Positions 24,083-33,202 of a stretch of 64,000 nucleotides of DNA are shown here, piece by piece (position 1 is the stretch's first letter; each line of letters opens with the position of its first letter). Origin of the DNA: Caballeronia zhejiangensis (lineage in GTDB: Bacteria; Pseudomonadota; Gammaproteobacteria; Burkholderiales; Burkholderiaceae); the NCBI RefSeq assembly GCF_000698575.1, contig NZ_JFHD01000016.1, positions 93,397 through 157,396 on the forward strand, in the 5' to 3' direction. The notes beneath the pieces are model-generated. The model worked only from the letters and a program-made list of their open reading frames with translations. It was not told the DNA's origin and searched no databases. A program made the translations under genes and the position numbers.

Positions 24083-26779
24083 CTATTGCACGCCTTCGAG
24101 CAGGCCGAGCGCGATGGCGCGGCGCACCGCGTGCTTGCGCGAACTGGCGTCGAGCTTGCCGAAGAGATTCTTCAGATGCCACTTGACGGTGCCCTCGCCG
24201 ACCGCCGCCGCGAGCGCGATTTCCTTGTTGCTCAAGGTGCGCGCGAGCAGTTCGAGAATCTCGCGCTCCTTCGGCGTGAGGATCACGCTCGGCAACGCGC
24301 GCGGCCCGCCTTCGCCCGAACGCGGCGGCACGCGCACGACATGCGGCGGCACGACCGGGCGCTCGCCGGCATCCACGCCGCCCGCTTCGCTCACGCGCCG
24401 CGCCCAGTCGGCGAGACCGGGATGCGCGTCGATCAACACGCGCCCGAGATGATACGTGCGCGCGAGGTTCAGCGCTTCGAGAAACGGCGCGTGGCCGTCG
24501 CCCGTCGCGCGTTCCTGGGCGAACGCGCGCAACGCCATCAGCTCGATGCGCTCGCGTCCGCGCTTCATCGTCGCGGCGATCTGTTCCGCGCGCGCGAGCG
24601 GTTCGACCGCAGCCGGCCAGTCCTGACGCGCGAGCGCCGCGCCGCCGTGCGCCATCGTCTGCAGCATCTGCACGGAGCGGCTCCAGATCGGCCCGCGCGT
24701 GGCGATGTGTTCATCGACGATCGCGTCGATACGCTCGACGAGCGCATCGCAGGTCTGCGCGCGATAGCGTCCCGCATGCGCGCTCACCTGCTCCGCGAGG
24801 CTCGTCACGCAAAGACGCGGCAGATTGCGCGCGACGCCCATCGCGTAAAGCATTTCGAGCAGATCGAGCGCGCGATGCTCGTCGCCGCGCAACGCCGCGA
24901 TGCGCGCCGCCGTGCGATACGCGAGCACGACGGTCTCCGGCAACGCCGCGCGTTCGAGCACGTCGAGACGGTTGGCGAGCAGCGCGGCGGCCTCGTCGAT
25001 GCGATCGTCCTCATACGCGATCGACGCGCACGTCGCCGCGAACATGCACGTCAGCGGATGACGCCGCCCGAGGTCTTCTTCGGCGCTCGCGAGCGCGGGC
25101 AGCAGGACGCTTTCGGCGAGCTTCACCTGTCCTTCCTGAAGCCACGTCAGGCCGACCATGTGATCGCCCCAGCGCACGACATAGCCGAGCCCCTTGCCGA
25201 TCTGCGCGCGCGTCACCGCCTGTTGCAGACGCCGCGCCTGCGCCGGCTCGCCGAGCAGCATCGCGCGGGCGGCGAGGCGGTTCGCATGCGACTGCGCGAG
25301 CCACGAGTCCTTGGGCGGCGGCGTCTGCGCCCACGGCTCGAAAAGCGTCAGGAAGCGGTCGGGATCGTCGGCGTACCACGCGGCCGCGCTCAGGATCAAC
25401 GCGCATTCGTAACGCAAGGCGTCGTCCGCACCCGGCGATGCAAGCACGCGCTCGACCTGACGCTGCGCCTCGTGATGACGTTCGCCCAGCGCGAGCGCCC
25501 ACGCGACCGCCAGACACAGGCGCGGACGCTTTTCCAGTTCCGCTTCCGGCAGACGTTCCAGCCACTCGAGCACGGTGCCGAGCTGGCCTTGCTTCACGGC
25601 GTCGTGCAGCGACTGCTCCGCGAGTTCGTACGCATGTTCGCGCTCGCCCGCCGCATGCGCGTGGCGCGCCGCCTGTTCGAGCATGCCGCGCGCGCCGAGC
25701 CAGCGCGCCGCGCGCCGATGCAGTTCCGCGCGCGCATCGTCCGCGAGCGCGGCAAAGCGCGTCTGCAGCACGTCGCGCACGAGCGGATGCAGGCGGCACC
25801 AGTCGCTCTCCTCCGCCGTCACGAAGACGGGCGTATCGCGCGTGAGACGTGCGAGGCGTTGCGGCGCGTCGGCGTCGCCGGTCAGGGCTTCGCACAAGTC
25901 GGGGTGCAGCACGTCCACGACGCTGATGTCGACGAGCAGGCGTTCATCGGCGGATGACAGCTCGCTCAACAGCGCCGCGACGAGCGGTTCGCGCAAGCCG
26001 CGCGGGCCCGCCGCGAGATTGTCGAGCGCCGTGCGCGGGTCCTGCGCGCGCGCCATCGCGGTGAGCGCGAGTTGCAGGCCGAGCGGCCAGCCGCCGGTGA
26101 TTTCGAAGAGGCGCGCGGCGGCATCGGCGTCGACGCGCGCGCCGAAACGCTGCGTGACGAGCGCGATGGTTTCATCGACGCGAAAACGCAGCGCGTCCGG
26201 CGCGACGAGTTCGGCCTGTCCGTAGGCGAGCAGTTCCGCCGCGGGCTTGTCGAGCCCCTGCCGGCCCGCCGCGACGATGCGCAGATTCTGCGGCGCGTTG
26301 TGCATCACGTAATCGAGCAGTTGCGCGCCGGGTTCCGGCAGACGATCGGCTTCGTCGACGATCAGCACGACATCGAGCGATAGCTGCGCAAGCTCCGCCA
26401 GCCACGCGGTGGCGAGATCGAACGCGCCGGCGGGCACGCCCGGATTTTCCGCGATGAGACGCCCGAACGAGGGCCGCGCGCAGCATGTCCGGATCGCGTG
26501 GACGAGCGCGCGCAGGAAGCGCTCCGCGTCGTCGCGATCGTCGGCGAGCAGCCACGCGACCGCCGCGCCGTGCGCCAGAAACTCGCGCCGCCATTGCGCG
26601 AGCAGCGACGTCTTGCCGTAACCCGCGCCGGCCTGCACGAGCACGATCTGGCTGCGTGCGGTGTCGGCGTTCAAACGGGCGCGCGCGAGCAGCCCGGACG
26701 GCGCGCGCGGCGCCATCGTCTTCAGCACGAGCTCGGTGGATGGGGAGTCGGTGGGCATCGGTAATTTTTTGTCTTCCAT
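24083..26779 (-). CDS. MalT-like LuxR-family transcriptional regulator (STAND ATPase)
   Basis: An 898-residue regulator of the LAL/MalT class. A P-loop (Ala-Gly-Ala-Gly-Tyr-Gly-Lys-Thr-Ser, 50-58) begins a STAND NTPase domain; the middle 450 residues are helical repeats of TPR/MalT sensor type; the last 65 residues are a LuxR HTH (Leu-Thr-Pro-Lys-Glu-Arg-Glu-Ile-Leu, then Gly-Thr-Val-Lys-Trp-His-Leu). Members usually bind an inducer plus ATP, oligomerise and activate transcription. No maltose genes are nearby; the porin and acyl-CoA ligase downstream are the closest candidate targets. The start is uncertain: Met at 26779 or 26758, neither with a strong ribosome site. Confidence 0.88.
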   Translation of the reverse strand: MEDKKLPMPTDSPSTELVLKTMAPRAPSGLLARARLNADTARSQIVLVQAGAGYGKTSLLAQWRREFLAHGAAVAWLLADDRDDAERFLRALVHAIRTCCARPSFGRLIAENPGVPAGAFDLATAWLAELAQLSLDVVLIVDEADRLPEPGAQLLDYVMHNAPQNLRIVAAGRQGLDKPAAELLAYGQAELVAPDALRFRVDETIALVTQRFGARVDADAAARLFEITGGWPLGLQLALTAMARAQDPRTALDNLAAGPRGLREPLVAALLSELSSADERLLVDISVVDVLHPDLCEALTGDADAPQRLARLTRDTPVFVTAEESDWCRLHPLVRDVLQTRFAALADDARAELHRRAARWLGARGMLEQAARHAHAAGEREHAYELAEQSLHDAVKQGQLGTVLEWLERLPEAELEKRPRLCLAVAWALALGERHHEAQRQVERVLASPGADDALRYECALILSAAAWYADDPDRFLTLFEPWAQTPPPKDSWLAQSHANRLAARAMLLGEPAQARRLQQAVTRAQIGKGLGYVVRWGDHMVGLTWLQEGQVKLAESVLLPALASAEEDLGRRHPLTCMFAATCASIAYEDDRIDEAAALLANRLDVLERAALPETVVLAYRTAARIAALRGDEHRALDLLEMLYAMGVARNLPRLCVTSLAEQVSAHAGRYRAQTCDALVERIDAIVDEHIATRGPIWSRSVQMLQTMAHGGAALARQDWPAAVEPLARAEQIAATMKRGRERIELMALRAFAQERATGDGHAPFLEALNLARTYHLGRVLIDAHPGLADWARRVSEAGGVDAGERPVVPPHVVRVPPRSGEGGPRALPSVILTPKEREILELLARTLSNKEIALAAAVGEGTVKWHLKNLFGKLDASSRKHAVRRAIALGLLEGVQ

Positions 26780-26894
26780 CTAGGATGGTTCGGATCGCGC
26801 GCGTGCGTCAAGCCCCTCCCGCCGCGAGAGGGGCGCTCGGCCGCCGCCCGCACTACGATTCGATCAACCGTGCAATTGAAACCGAAGGATCACC

Positions 26895-27626
26895 ATGTAC
26901 CGACATCTGCTCGTGCCCGTCGAGCGCAACGACGCCAGCGTCGAGGCGACTGGCCATGCGGCCGAGCTCGCGCGCTCGCTCGGCGCGCGCATCACGTTCG
27001 TCAGCCTGCATGCGGGCGCGAGCGACGATGCGGCGCAGCATCGCCGGATCGCGGCCGCCCTCGCCCGCGCCGAAGCCGCCGCTCGCGCGCACGGCGTGCC
27101 GGCGACGGTGCTCGGCGTGCAGGGCATCGATTCGGCGGCGGCGAACGATTACGACCTCGTGTGCATCGCGCAAGGCAGCGCGGTGCCGCCCTTGCCGGGC
27201 GTGGCCGTGCTGATCGCGCCGAGCGACGCGCGCCCGATGGTCACGAAGGCGGCGGGCGCGCTGCTCGCCGTGCATCGGATGCGCTCGGACGCTTACGACG
27301 ATGCGCTGCGCACTTCGCGACCCGATGCGCGGACGATCGAGCGTCTTCGCGAAACACATCACGAAGAAACCGCGCTGACCACGGCATTGCGCGAGCGCAC
27401 ATCGACGCTCGATGCCGAACTCGACGAACTCGCGCGCCTCGCCGAACGCGAAGCGGCGCTGCTCGCGCGCGTCGCGGCATCGATCGCGAATGGCGAGGTC
27501 ATCGACGACACATTGCTTGCGAGCGCGCGCTTCGCGTGCGAACGCATGGGACGCATCGAAGGCGTCGTGCTGCCGGCCGCGCGCCGCTATCTGCGCGACG
27601 CCGACTGGAACGCGCTCGCGCGCTGA
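26895..27626 (+). CDS. universal-stress-protein domain fused to a degenerate hemerythrin-like domain
   Basis: A 243-residue protein. Residues 1-110 follow the universal stress protein pattern (Met-Tyr-Arg-His-Leu-Leu-Val-Pro-Val-Glu, an Ala-rich first helix, then Val-Leu-Ile-Ala-Pro). Residues about 145-243 look like half of an HHE hemerythrin domain: a start with Arg-Glu-Thr-His-His-Glu-Glu (His155, His156), long helices, and the typical close Val-Val-Leu-Pro-Ala-Ala-Arg-Arg-Tyr-Leu followed by Asp-Trp. The His normally found before that close is replaced by Arg, so an intact di-iron site is doubtful. It precedes the quinone oxidoreductase gene by 38 bases. Confidence 0.7.
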   Translation: MYRHLLVPVERNDASVEATGHAAELARSLGARITFVSLHAGASDDAAQHRRIAAALARAEAAARAHGVPATVLGVQGIDSAAANDYDLVCIAQGSAVPPLPGVAVLIAPSDARPMVTKAAGALLAVHRMRSDAYDDALRTSRPDARTIERLRETHHEETALTTALRERTSTLDAELDELARLAEREAALLARVAASIANGEVIDDTLLASARFACERMGRIEGVVLPAARRYLRDADWNALAR

Positions 27627-27664
27627 ACGCCATACAGGAAACAGAGACTCAAGGAGACGAAACA

Positions 27665-28645
27665 ATGGCACATGCAATCCGCTTTCACGAAACCGGCGGT
27701 CCGGAAGTGTTGCGCTGGGAAGAAGTCGCCGTGGGCGAACCCGGCCCGTTGGAGGTCCGTCTGCGTCACGAGGCCGTCGGGCTCAATTTCGCGGACACGT
27801 ATTTCCGCTCGGGCCTCTATCCGGTGCCGCTGCCTTCGGGCATGGGCGTCGAAGCGGCGGGCGTCGTCGAGAAGGTCGGCGCGAACGTCACGCATCTGAA
27901 GGAAGGCGATCGCGTGACCTACACTGGTTTCATCAACACGCTCGGCGCGTACAGCACGGAGCGCATCATTTCCGCCGCGCCGCTCGTCAATCTGCCCGAT
28001 GCGATCGACTGCACGCGCGCCGCCGCCATGACGATGCGCGGCCTCACCGCCGCCTATCTGATGACGCGCATCCGCCGCTTCGAGCGTGGCGACACGCTGC
28101 TCTTGCACGCGGCGGCGGGCGGCGTCGGGCTGATCGTGTCGCAATGGGCGAAGCTGCTCGGCGTGACGGTGATCGGCACGGTATCGAGCAAAGAGAAAGC
28201 GCGCGTGGCGCGCGAGCATGGCGTGGCGCACACGATCGACTACAGCCGCGAGGACGTGGCCGCGCGCGTGCGCGAACTGACCGATGGCAAGGGCGTGAAC
28301 GCGGTATTCGACAGCGTCGGCAAGACCACTTTCAACGCATCGCTCGATTCGCTCGCGCGCCGCGGTCTGATGGTGTGCGTCGGCACCGCATCGGGTCCGA
28401 TTCCGCCGTTCGATCCGCAATTGCTCGCGATGAAAGGCTCGCTCTATCTGACGCGCCCGGCGCTCGCGGATTACATCGCCGATCCGGCCGAGAAGAATGC
28501 GCTCGCCGCCGAACTCTTCGATCACGTCGCGAGCGGGCGCATTCGCATCGAGATCAACCAGCGCTATGCACTGCGCGACGCGGCGGACGCTCATCGCGAT
28601 CTCGAAGCGCGCAAGACCACGGGTTCGTCCGTGTTCGTCGTCTGA
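27665..28645 (+). CDS. NADPH:quinone oxidoreductase, zinc-independent MDR family
   Basis: A 326-residue medium-chain reductase of the quinone oxidoreductase (QOR) type. It has the N-terminal Gly-Gly-Pro-Glu-Val-Leu, the Gly-Val-Glu-Ala-Ala-Gly-Val-Val segment and the nucleotide-binding Ala-Ala-Ala-Gly-Gly-Val-Gly motif near 150. The zinc-binding cysteines of alcohol dehydrogenases are absent, as expected for QOR. A strong AAGGAG lies before the ATG. It lies between the stress-protein fusion and a dioxygenase gene (10 bases downstream), forming a probable operon. Confidence 0.9.
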   Translation: MAHAIRFHETGGPEVLRWEEVAVGEPGPLEVRLRHEAVGLNFADTYFRSGLYPVPLPSGMGVEAAGVVEKVGANVTHLKEGDRVTYTGFINTLGAYSTERIISAAPLVNLPDAIDCTRAAAMTMRGLTAAYLMTRIRRFERGDTLLLHAAAGGVGLIVSQWAKLLGVTVIGTVSSKEKARVAREHGVAHTIDYSREDVAARVRELTDGKGVNAVFDSVGKTTFNASLDSLARRGLMVCVGTASGPIPPFDPQLLAMKGSLYLTRPALADYIADPAEKNALAAELFDHVASGRIRIEINQRYALRDAADAHRDLEARKTTGSSVFVV

Positions 28646-28655
28646 GGAGACATTC

Positions 28656-29504
28656 ATGCGTATCGAACAACTTACTTGCGCGATCGGCGCGGAACTCACC
28701 GACGTCAATCTCGCCGACGCCATTCACGACGACGCCCTCTTCGCCGAAATCCGCGCCGCGTTGCTCGCGCATCGCGTGCTTTTTCTGCGCGATCAGGAAA
28801 TCACGCGCGCGGAGCACGTCGCGTTCGCGCGGCGCTTCGGCGAACTGGAGGATCATCCGGTCGCGGGAAGCGATCCGGACCATCCGGGGCTCGTGCGTAT
28901 CTACAAGTCGCCCGATCAGCCGAACGACCGCTACGAAAACGCGTGGCACACGGACGCGACCTGGCGCGTCGCGCCGCCCTTCGGCTGCGTGCTGCGCTGC
29001 GTGGAAACGCCGCCCGTCGGCGGCGACACGATGTGGGCGAACATGGTGCTCGCGTATGAGAAGCTGCCCGCGCACGTCAAGGAACAGATCGCGGATTTGC
29101 GCGCGCGGCACAGCATCGAGGCGAGTTTCGGTGCGGCGATGCCTATCGAGAAACGCCTCGCGCTGAAGGCGCAGTTTCCCGATGCCGAGCATCCCGTCGT
29201 GCGCACGCATCCGGAAACGGGCGAGAAGGTGCTGTTCGTCAACGCCTTCGCGACGCACTTCACCAACTATCACACGCCGGAGCGCGTGCGCTTCGGGCAG
29301 GACGCGAATCCCGGCGCGGGGCAGTTGCTCGCGTATCTGCTGAGCCAGGCGTATATCCCGGAATATCAGGTGCGCTGGCGCTGGAAGAAGAACAGCATCG
29401 CCATCTGGGACAACCGCAGCACGCAGCATTACGCGGTGATGGACTATCCGCCGTGTCATCGCAAGATGGAGCGCGCGGGGATCATCGGTGACGTGCCCTT
29501 CTGA
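28656..29504 (+). CDS. TauD/TfdA-family Fe(II)/2-oxoglutarate dioxygenase
   Basis: A 282-residue dioxygenase that oxidises a substrate with O2 and 2-oxoglutarate. The iron ligands His98 and Asp100 (Trp-His-Thr-Asp) and His258 (Gln-His-Tyr-Ala) are present, as is Arg269 for the 2-oxoglutarate carboxylate. The Asn-Arg-Ser-Thr-Gln-His stretch near 253-258 is typical of the family. The substrate (taurine, alkylsulfonate, phenoxyacetate or other) cannot be told from sequence. AGGAG precedes the ATG. The gene overlaps the following hydrolase start by one base. Confidence 0.9.
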   Translation: MRIEQLTCAIGAELTDVNLADAIHDDALFAEIRAALLAHRVLFLRDQEITRAEHVAFARRFGELEDHPVAGSDPDHPGLVRIYKSPDQPNDRYENAWHTDATWRVAPPFGCVLRCVETPPVGGDTMWANMVLAYEKLPAHVKEQIADLRARHSIEASFGAAMPIEKRLALKAQFPDAEHPVVRTHPETGEKVLFVNAFATHFTNYHTPERVRFGQDANPGAGQLLAYLLSQAYIPEYQVRWRWKKNSIAIWDNRSTQHYAVMDYPPCHRKMERAGIIGDVPF

Positions 29505-30073
29505 TGGATCGACGCATGAACGCACCGACGATACTCATGGTCCCCGGCCTGCGCGATCACGTCGAGGACCACTGGCAGACGCATTACGCCAACGCGCATG
29601 ACAACGTGCGTACCGTGCCGCCGCTGCAACGCGACAAGCTCGATCGGAGCGCGCGGGTCGCCGCGCTCGACGCGGCGCTCGCGCAGATCGACGGACCGGT
29701 CGTGCTCGTCGCGCACAGCGCCGGCGTGATGATTTCCGTGCACTGGGCGCAGCGGCATCGTCGCGAGATTCAGGGCGCGCTCTTCGTCACGCCGCCCGAT
29801 TTCGATTCGCCGCTGCCGGAAGGCTATCCGTCAGCCGATGAACTCGAGCTGCACGGATGGCTGCCCACGCCGCGCGAACGCCTGCCGTTTCCGTGCGTCG
29901 TCGCGGCGAGCCATGACGATCCGCTCGCGCGCTTCGAACGCGTCGCCGGCATGGCGCACGACTGGGGCGCGCGGCTCGCCGATCTCGGCCGCGTCGGGCA
30001 CATGAATCCGGCGTCGGGATTCGGCCTCTGGCGCGACGCCGGGCGATACATCGCGGAGATCACCGAGCGTTAA
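29504..30073 (+). CDS. RBBP9/YdeN-type serine hydrolase
   Basis: A 189-residue small alpha/beta hydrolase. Family marks are Ile-Leu-Met-Val-Pro-Gly-Leu near the N-terminus, a Trp-Gln-Thr segment, the nucleophile elbow Ala-His-Ser-Ala-Gly, and a C-terminal Gly-His-Met-Asn-Pro-Ala-Ser-Gly-Phe-Gly that carries the catalytic His. Its ATG overlaps the dioxygenase stop (TGATG); a second ATG at 29516 is equally plausible and removes four residues. Its last 4 bases overlap the convergent M20 gene. Substrate unknown. Confidence 0.85.
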   Translation: MDRRMNAPTILMVPGLRDHVEDHWQTHYANAHDNVRTVPPLQRDKLDRSARVAALDAALAQIDGPVVLVAHSAGVMISVHWAQRHRREIQGALFVTPPDFDSPLPEGYPSADELELHGWLPTPRERLPFPCVVAASHDDPLARFERVAGMAHDWGARLADLGRVGHMNPASGFGLWRDAGRYIAEITER

Positions 30074-31302
30074 GCCGACAAGCTCGCGAGGATATTCGCC
30101 GCTGCCCGCGCCGCCACTTCGCAGCCGAGCACGATGTGCGACTCCGCCGTGTCCTCGATGAAATCGTGACTCACTCCGCCGATGCTCGGCACGAACAGCA
30201 TGCACGCCGGCACATGATGCGCGATCACCTGCGCATCGTGCGACGCGCCGCTCGGCATGCGTTCCCACTGACCCGGCGCGAGCGCTTCGGCGGCCTCCGC
30301 GATATGCGCCTGCAAGGCGGCGTCCATCACGACGGGCGCTTCGGGCGGCTCGCTGTCCGTCATCGCGACACCGATTTTCCCTTCTGCATTGAAGTCGCGG
30401 ATCAGCGCGGCGAGCGCGGCTTCCATCGCGCGCAAACGCTCCGCGCTGGCGTCGCGGAATTGCAGATACATGTCCGCCGCGCCCGGCACCACGCTGAACG
30501 AACCCGGATCGAGCTCGATGCGCCCGACGGTCCAGACGGTATCGGCATCGGCGATCGCGCGAAACGCTTCGTCCATGCGCGCGATGAACGCAACGAGCGC
30601 CGCGCCCGCATCGCGCCGGATCGACATCGGCGTCGTGCCCGCGTGATTGCGCTGCCCGGTCAAGCGCAGCTTCAGCTCGCGTATGCCGACGATCGTCGTC
30701 ACCACGCCGATCGACTTGCCGTGCGCCTCCAGCCGTCCGCCCTGCTCGATGTGCGGTTCCGGATACGCCTTGTGCCGCGCCCTGTCGATACGCACGCGCG
30801 CCGCGCCGATGAGTCCGGCTTGCGCGAGCGCATCGCCGAGCAGGACGCCCTCGCGATTGCGCGCGTGGCGCAGGGCTTCATCGACGGCTTCGCCGACGAA
30901 ACTGCGGCTGCCGAGAAAGCCCGAGAACGTGCCTTCCTCGTCGATCCACGATGCGACGTCCACCGCGAAATGACGCGTCGTTTCGCATTCGGCGAGCGCC
31001 CGCGCGATTTCGAGGCCGTAAATGACGCCGAGCGCGCCGTCGAGCCAGCCGCCGGTCGGTTGCGTGTCGGTGTGCGAGCCGATCAAAAGCGCCGGGCCCG
31101 CGTTGCGCGAGCGGCCGAACACGGTGCCGACGCCGTCGATCGTCGCGGCGAGTCCCGCTTCGTTCATGCGGCCCGCGAGCCAGCGGCGCGCGTCCATATC
31201 GACCGATGACAGCGAGAGGCGCACGACGCCCGGACCGGTTGCGCCGAACGTGCGCAGATGACGGAGGTCGTCGAGCAGGCGGGCGGGATTGATCTTCAGC
31301 AC
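30070..31302 (-). CDS. M20-family amidohydrolase (allantoate/ureidopropionate/N-carbamoyl amino acid type)
   Basis: A 410-residue zinc-dependent amidase. Metal ligands are in place: His77 and the bridging Asp88 in Gly-Ser-His-Thr-Asp-Thr...Asp-Gly, the Asp-Glu-Glu pair at 121-123, His184 in His-Ile-Glu-Gln-Gly and the C-terminal His in Val-Ser-His-Asp-Phe. The His-Ile-Glu-Gln-Gly form separates the hydantoinase/carbamoylase group from ordinary peptidases. Likely substrates are allantoate or N-carbamoyl compounds. It is 21 bases downstream of the GlxA-type regulator on the same strand, hinting that the regulator governs it. Confidence 0.88.
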   Translation of the reverse strand: MLKINPARLLDDLRHLRTFGATGPGVVRLSLSSVDMDARRWLAGRMNEAGLAATIDGVGTVFGRSRNAGPALLIGSHTDTQPTGGWLDGALGVIYGLEIARALAECETTRHFAVDVASWIDEEGTFSGFLGSRSFVGEAVDEALRHARNREGVLLGDALAQAGLIGAARVRIDRARHKAYPEPHIEQGGRLEAHGKSIGVVTTIVGIRELKLRLTGQRNHAGTTPMSIRRDAGAALVAFIARMDEAFRAIADADTVWTVGRIELDPGSFSVVPGAADMYLQFRDASAERLRAMEAALAALIRDFNAEGKIGVAMTDSEPPEAPVVMDAALQAHIAEAAEALAPGQWERMPSGASHDAQVIAHHVPACMLFVPSIGGVSHDFIEDTAESHIVLGCEVAARAAANILASLSA

Positions 31303-31323
31303 TGTTTGTCCTCGATGTAGTCG

Positions 31324-32271
31324 TTACGTTTGAGTGCGCGCCTCGCGCCGCACTTCCTGCGGCGGCACGCCGAAGCCGCGCATGAATGCTTCGCGCATGT
31401 GACGGCGGTCCCTGAAGCCCGTTTCCTGCGCGATCGTTTCGAGCGAATGCCGGCTTTTCTCGATCATCAGACGCGCCGCTTCGAGCCGCAATCCTTCGAT
31501 GGCTTTCGCCGGCGACTGCCCCGTCTCCAGCGTGAAGACGCGGCTGAACTGACGCGGGCTCAGATGCGCCTCGCCCGCGAGCTCCTGGACCGTCAGCGGC
31601 CGGTTCAGATTCTTGCGCGCATAGTTCAGCGCATTCTGGATGCGATCGGACTTCGGCGCGAGATCGAGCATTTCCGAATGCTGCGACTGCCCGCCCGCGC
31701 GACGCTGATGCATGACGAGCTTGTGCGCGACCGAACGGGCGATATCGGCGCCGAGATCCTTCTCGACCATCGCGAGCGCGAGATCGAGCCCCGCGGTCAT
31801 GCCCGCCGACGTCCAGACCGGGCCATCGACAATGAAGATGCGGTCTTCTTCCACTTGCACATCGGGATAAAGCCGCTGCATGTCGCGCGCGTAGGCCCAA
31901 TGCGTGGTCGCGCGGCGATTCGCGAGCAGGCCCGCTCCGGCCAGCACGAATGCGCCCGTGCAGATGCCCGCGATACGCCGCGTGCGCTTCGCCGCGCGGC
32001 GCAGGAACGCGAACACGTCGGCGGGCGGCGCGATCGTGAGCGGCGTGGTGACGCCGACGGCGATCCAGGTGTCCATCTGCGTGCGCGCGGTGATCGCTCG
32101 CGTGTCGATCTTCATGCCGAGCGACGAGCGCACTTCGCCGCCCGCCGTCGAATAATTTTCGATGCCGTAGAACGCCTCGCCCGATACGTCGTTCGCCATT
32201 TCGAAAACCGTCTGCGAGGCGAGCGCCATGATCTGGAAGCCGTCGCTCAATAAATAGCCGATGCGGTGCAT
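31324..32271 (-). CDS. GlxA-type transcriptional regulator (DJ-1/PfpI plus AraC HTH)
   Basis: A 315-residue regulator. An N-terminal DJ-1/PfpI-like domain (about 1-185) contains the Cys elbow region Gly-Ile-Cys-Thr-Gly-Ala-Phe, and a C-terminal AraC domain (about 210-310) has two HTH motifs, including Glu-Ala-His-Leu-Ser-Pro-Arg-Gln-Phe-Ser-Arg and Ala-Gln-Glu-Thr-Gly-Phe-Arg-Asp. In relatives such as GbdR/CdhR and ArgR these regulate catabolism of betaine, carnitine or arginine. The start at 32271 has AGGA upstream. It is divergent from an SDR gene, with a 118-base shared promoter region. Confidence 0.9.
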   Translation of the reverse strand: MHRIGYLLSDGFQIMALASQTVFEMANDVSGEAFYGIENYSTAGGEVRSSLGMKIDTRAITARTQMDTWIAVGVTTPLTIAPPADVFAFLRRAAKRTRRIAGICTGAFVLAGAGLLANRRATTHWAYARDMQRLYPDVQVEEDRIFIVDGPVWTSAGMTAGLDLALAMVEKDLGADIARSVAHKLVMHQRRAGGQSQHSEMLDLAPKSDRIQNALNYARKNLNRPLTVQELAGEAHLSPRQFSRVFTLETGQSPAKAIEGLRLEAARLMIEKSRHSLETIAQETGFRDRRHMREAFMRGFGVPPQEVRREARTQT

Positions 32272-32389
32272 GTCGTTTTCCTGCCGCGCGATGTCACGAA
32301 TCACTACCCTATACGTCATTTGCGTCACGGTCAAATCCGGCCAGAATTCACTCACGCAATCAACCACTTGTTTTCTGACGGAGTGAAAC

Positions 32390-33202
32390 ATGACGCAGAC
32401 ACACCTCGGCACGGCGCTCGTCACGGGCGCGTCTTCCGGAATCGGCGCGGTCTATGCGGAGCGCCTCGCGCGGCGCGGCTACGACCTCATTCTCGTCGCG
32501 CGCAATCGCGACAAGCTCGCGGCGCTCGCCGAACGCATCACGAACGAGACGCGCCGCAGCGTCGAGATTCTCGATGCCGATCTGAACGACCGCAGCGCGC
32601 TCGCCACTGTCGAAGCGAAGCTGAAGAATGACGCGAGCATCACGCTGCTCGTGAACAACGCGGGCATCGGCACGCATACGCCTTTGCTCGACAGCGACGT
32701 CGACGCGATGACGCGCATGATCGATCTCAACGTGACCGCGCTCACGCGCCTCGCTTACGCGGCGGTGCCCGGCTTCGTCGCGCGAGGCCGTGGCGCGATC
32801 ATCAACATTGCGTCGATCGTCAGCATTGCGCCGGAGATCCTCAACGGCGTGTATGGCGGCACCAAGGCGTTCGTGCTCGCGTTCAGCCAGTCGCTGCATC
32901 GCGAACTGGCGGGCAAGGGCGTGCGCGTGCAGGCCGTGCTGCCCGGCGCGACGGCCACCGACTTTTGGGAAACGGGCGGCCTTCCGATCGAGAATCTCGA
33001 CAAGGCGATCGTGATGTCGGCGGGCGATATGGTCGATGCGGCGCTCGTCGGCTTCGATCGCGATGAGCTCGTGACGATTCCGTCGCTGCACGACGGCGCG
33101 AAGTGGGACGCGTACGAAGCGGCGCGGCAGGCGATGGCGCCGGAGTTGTCGGCGAACAAGCCGGCTGCACGGTATGTATCGGGCGCTTCAAGCCTTTCGT
33201 GA
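32390..33202 (+). CDS. short-chain dehydrogenase/reductase
   Basis: A 270-residue classical SDR. The cofactor loop is Gly-Ala-Ser-Ser-Gly-Ile-Gly (13-19); Asn-Asn-Ala-Gly is near 89; the catalytic Ser lies in Ile-Ala-Ser-Ile and Tyr-Gly-Gly-Thr-Lys provides Tyr-x3-Lys near 155-159. An Arg after the second strand suggests NADP preference. The substrate is unknown. It is divergent from the GlxA-type regulator and may be controlled by it; its 3' end overlaps the convergent MFS gene by 15 bases. Confidence 0.88.
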   Translation: MTQTHLGTALVTGASSGIGAVYAERLARRGYDLILVARNRDKLAALAERITNETRRSVEILDADLNDRSALATVEAKLKNDASITLLVNNAGIGTHTPLLDSDVDAMTRMIDLNVTALTRLAYAAVPGFVARGRGAIINIASIVSIAPEILNGVYGGTKAFVLAFSQSLHRELAGKGVRVQAVLPGATATDFWETGGLPIENLDKAIVMSAGDMVDAALVGFDRDELVTIPSLHDGAKWDAYEAARQAMAPELSANKPAARYVSGASSLS

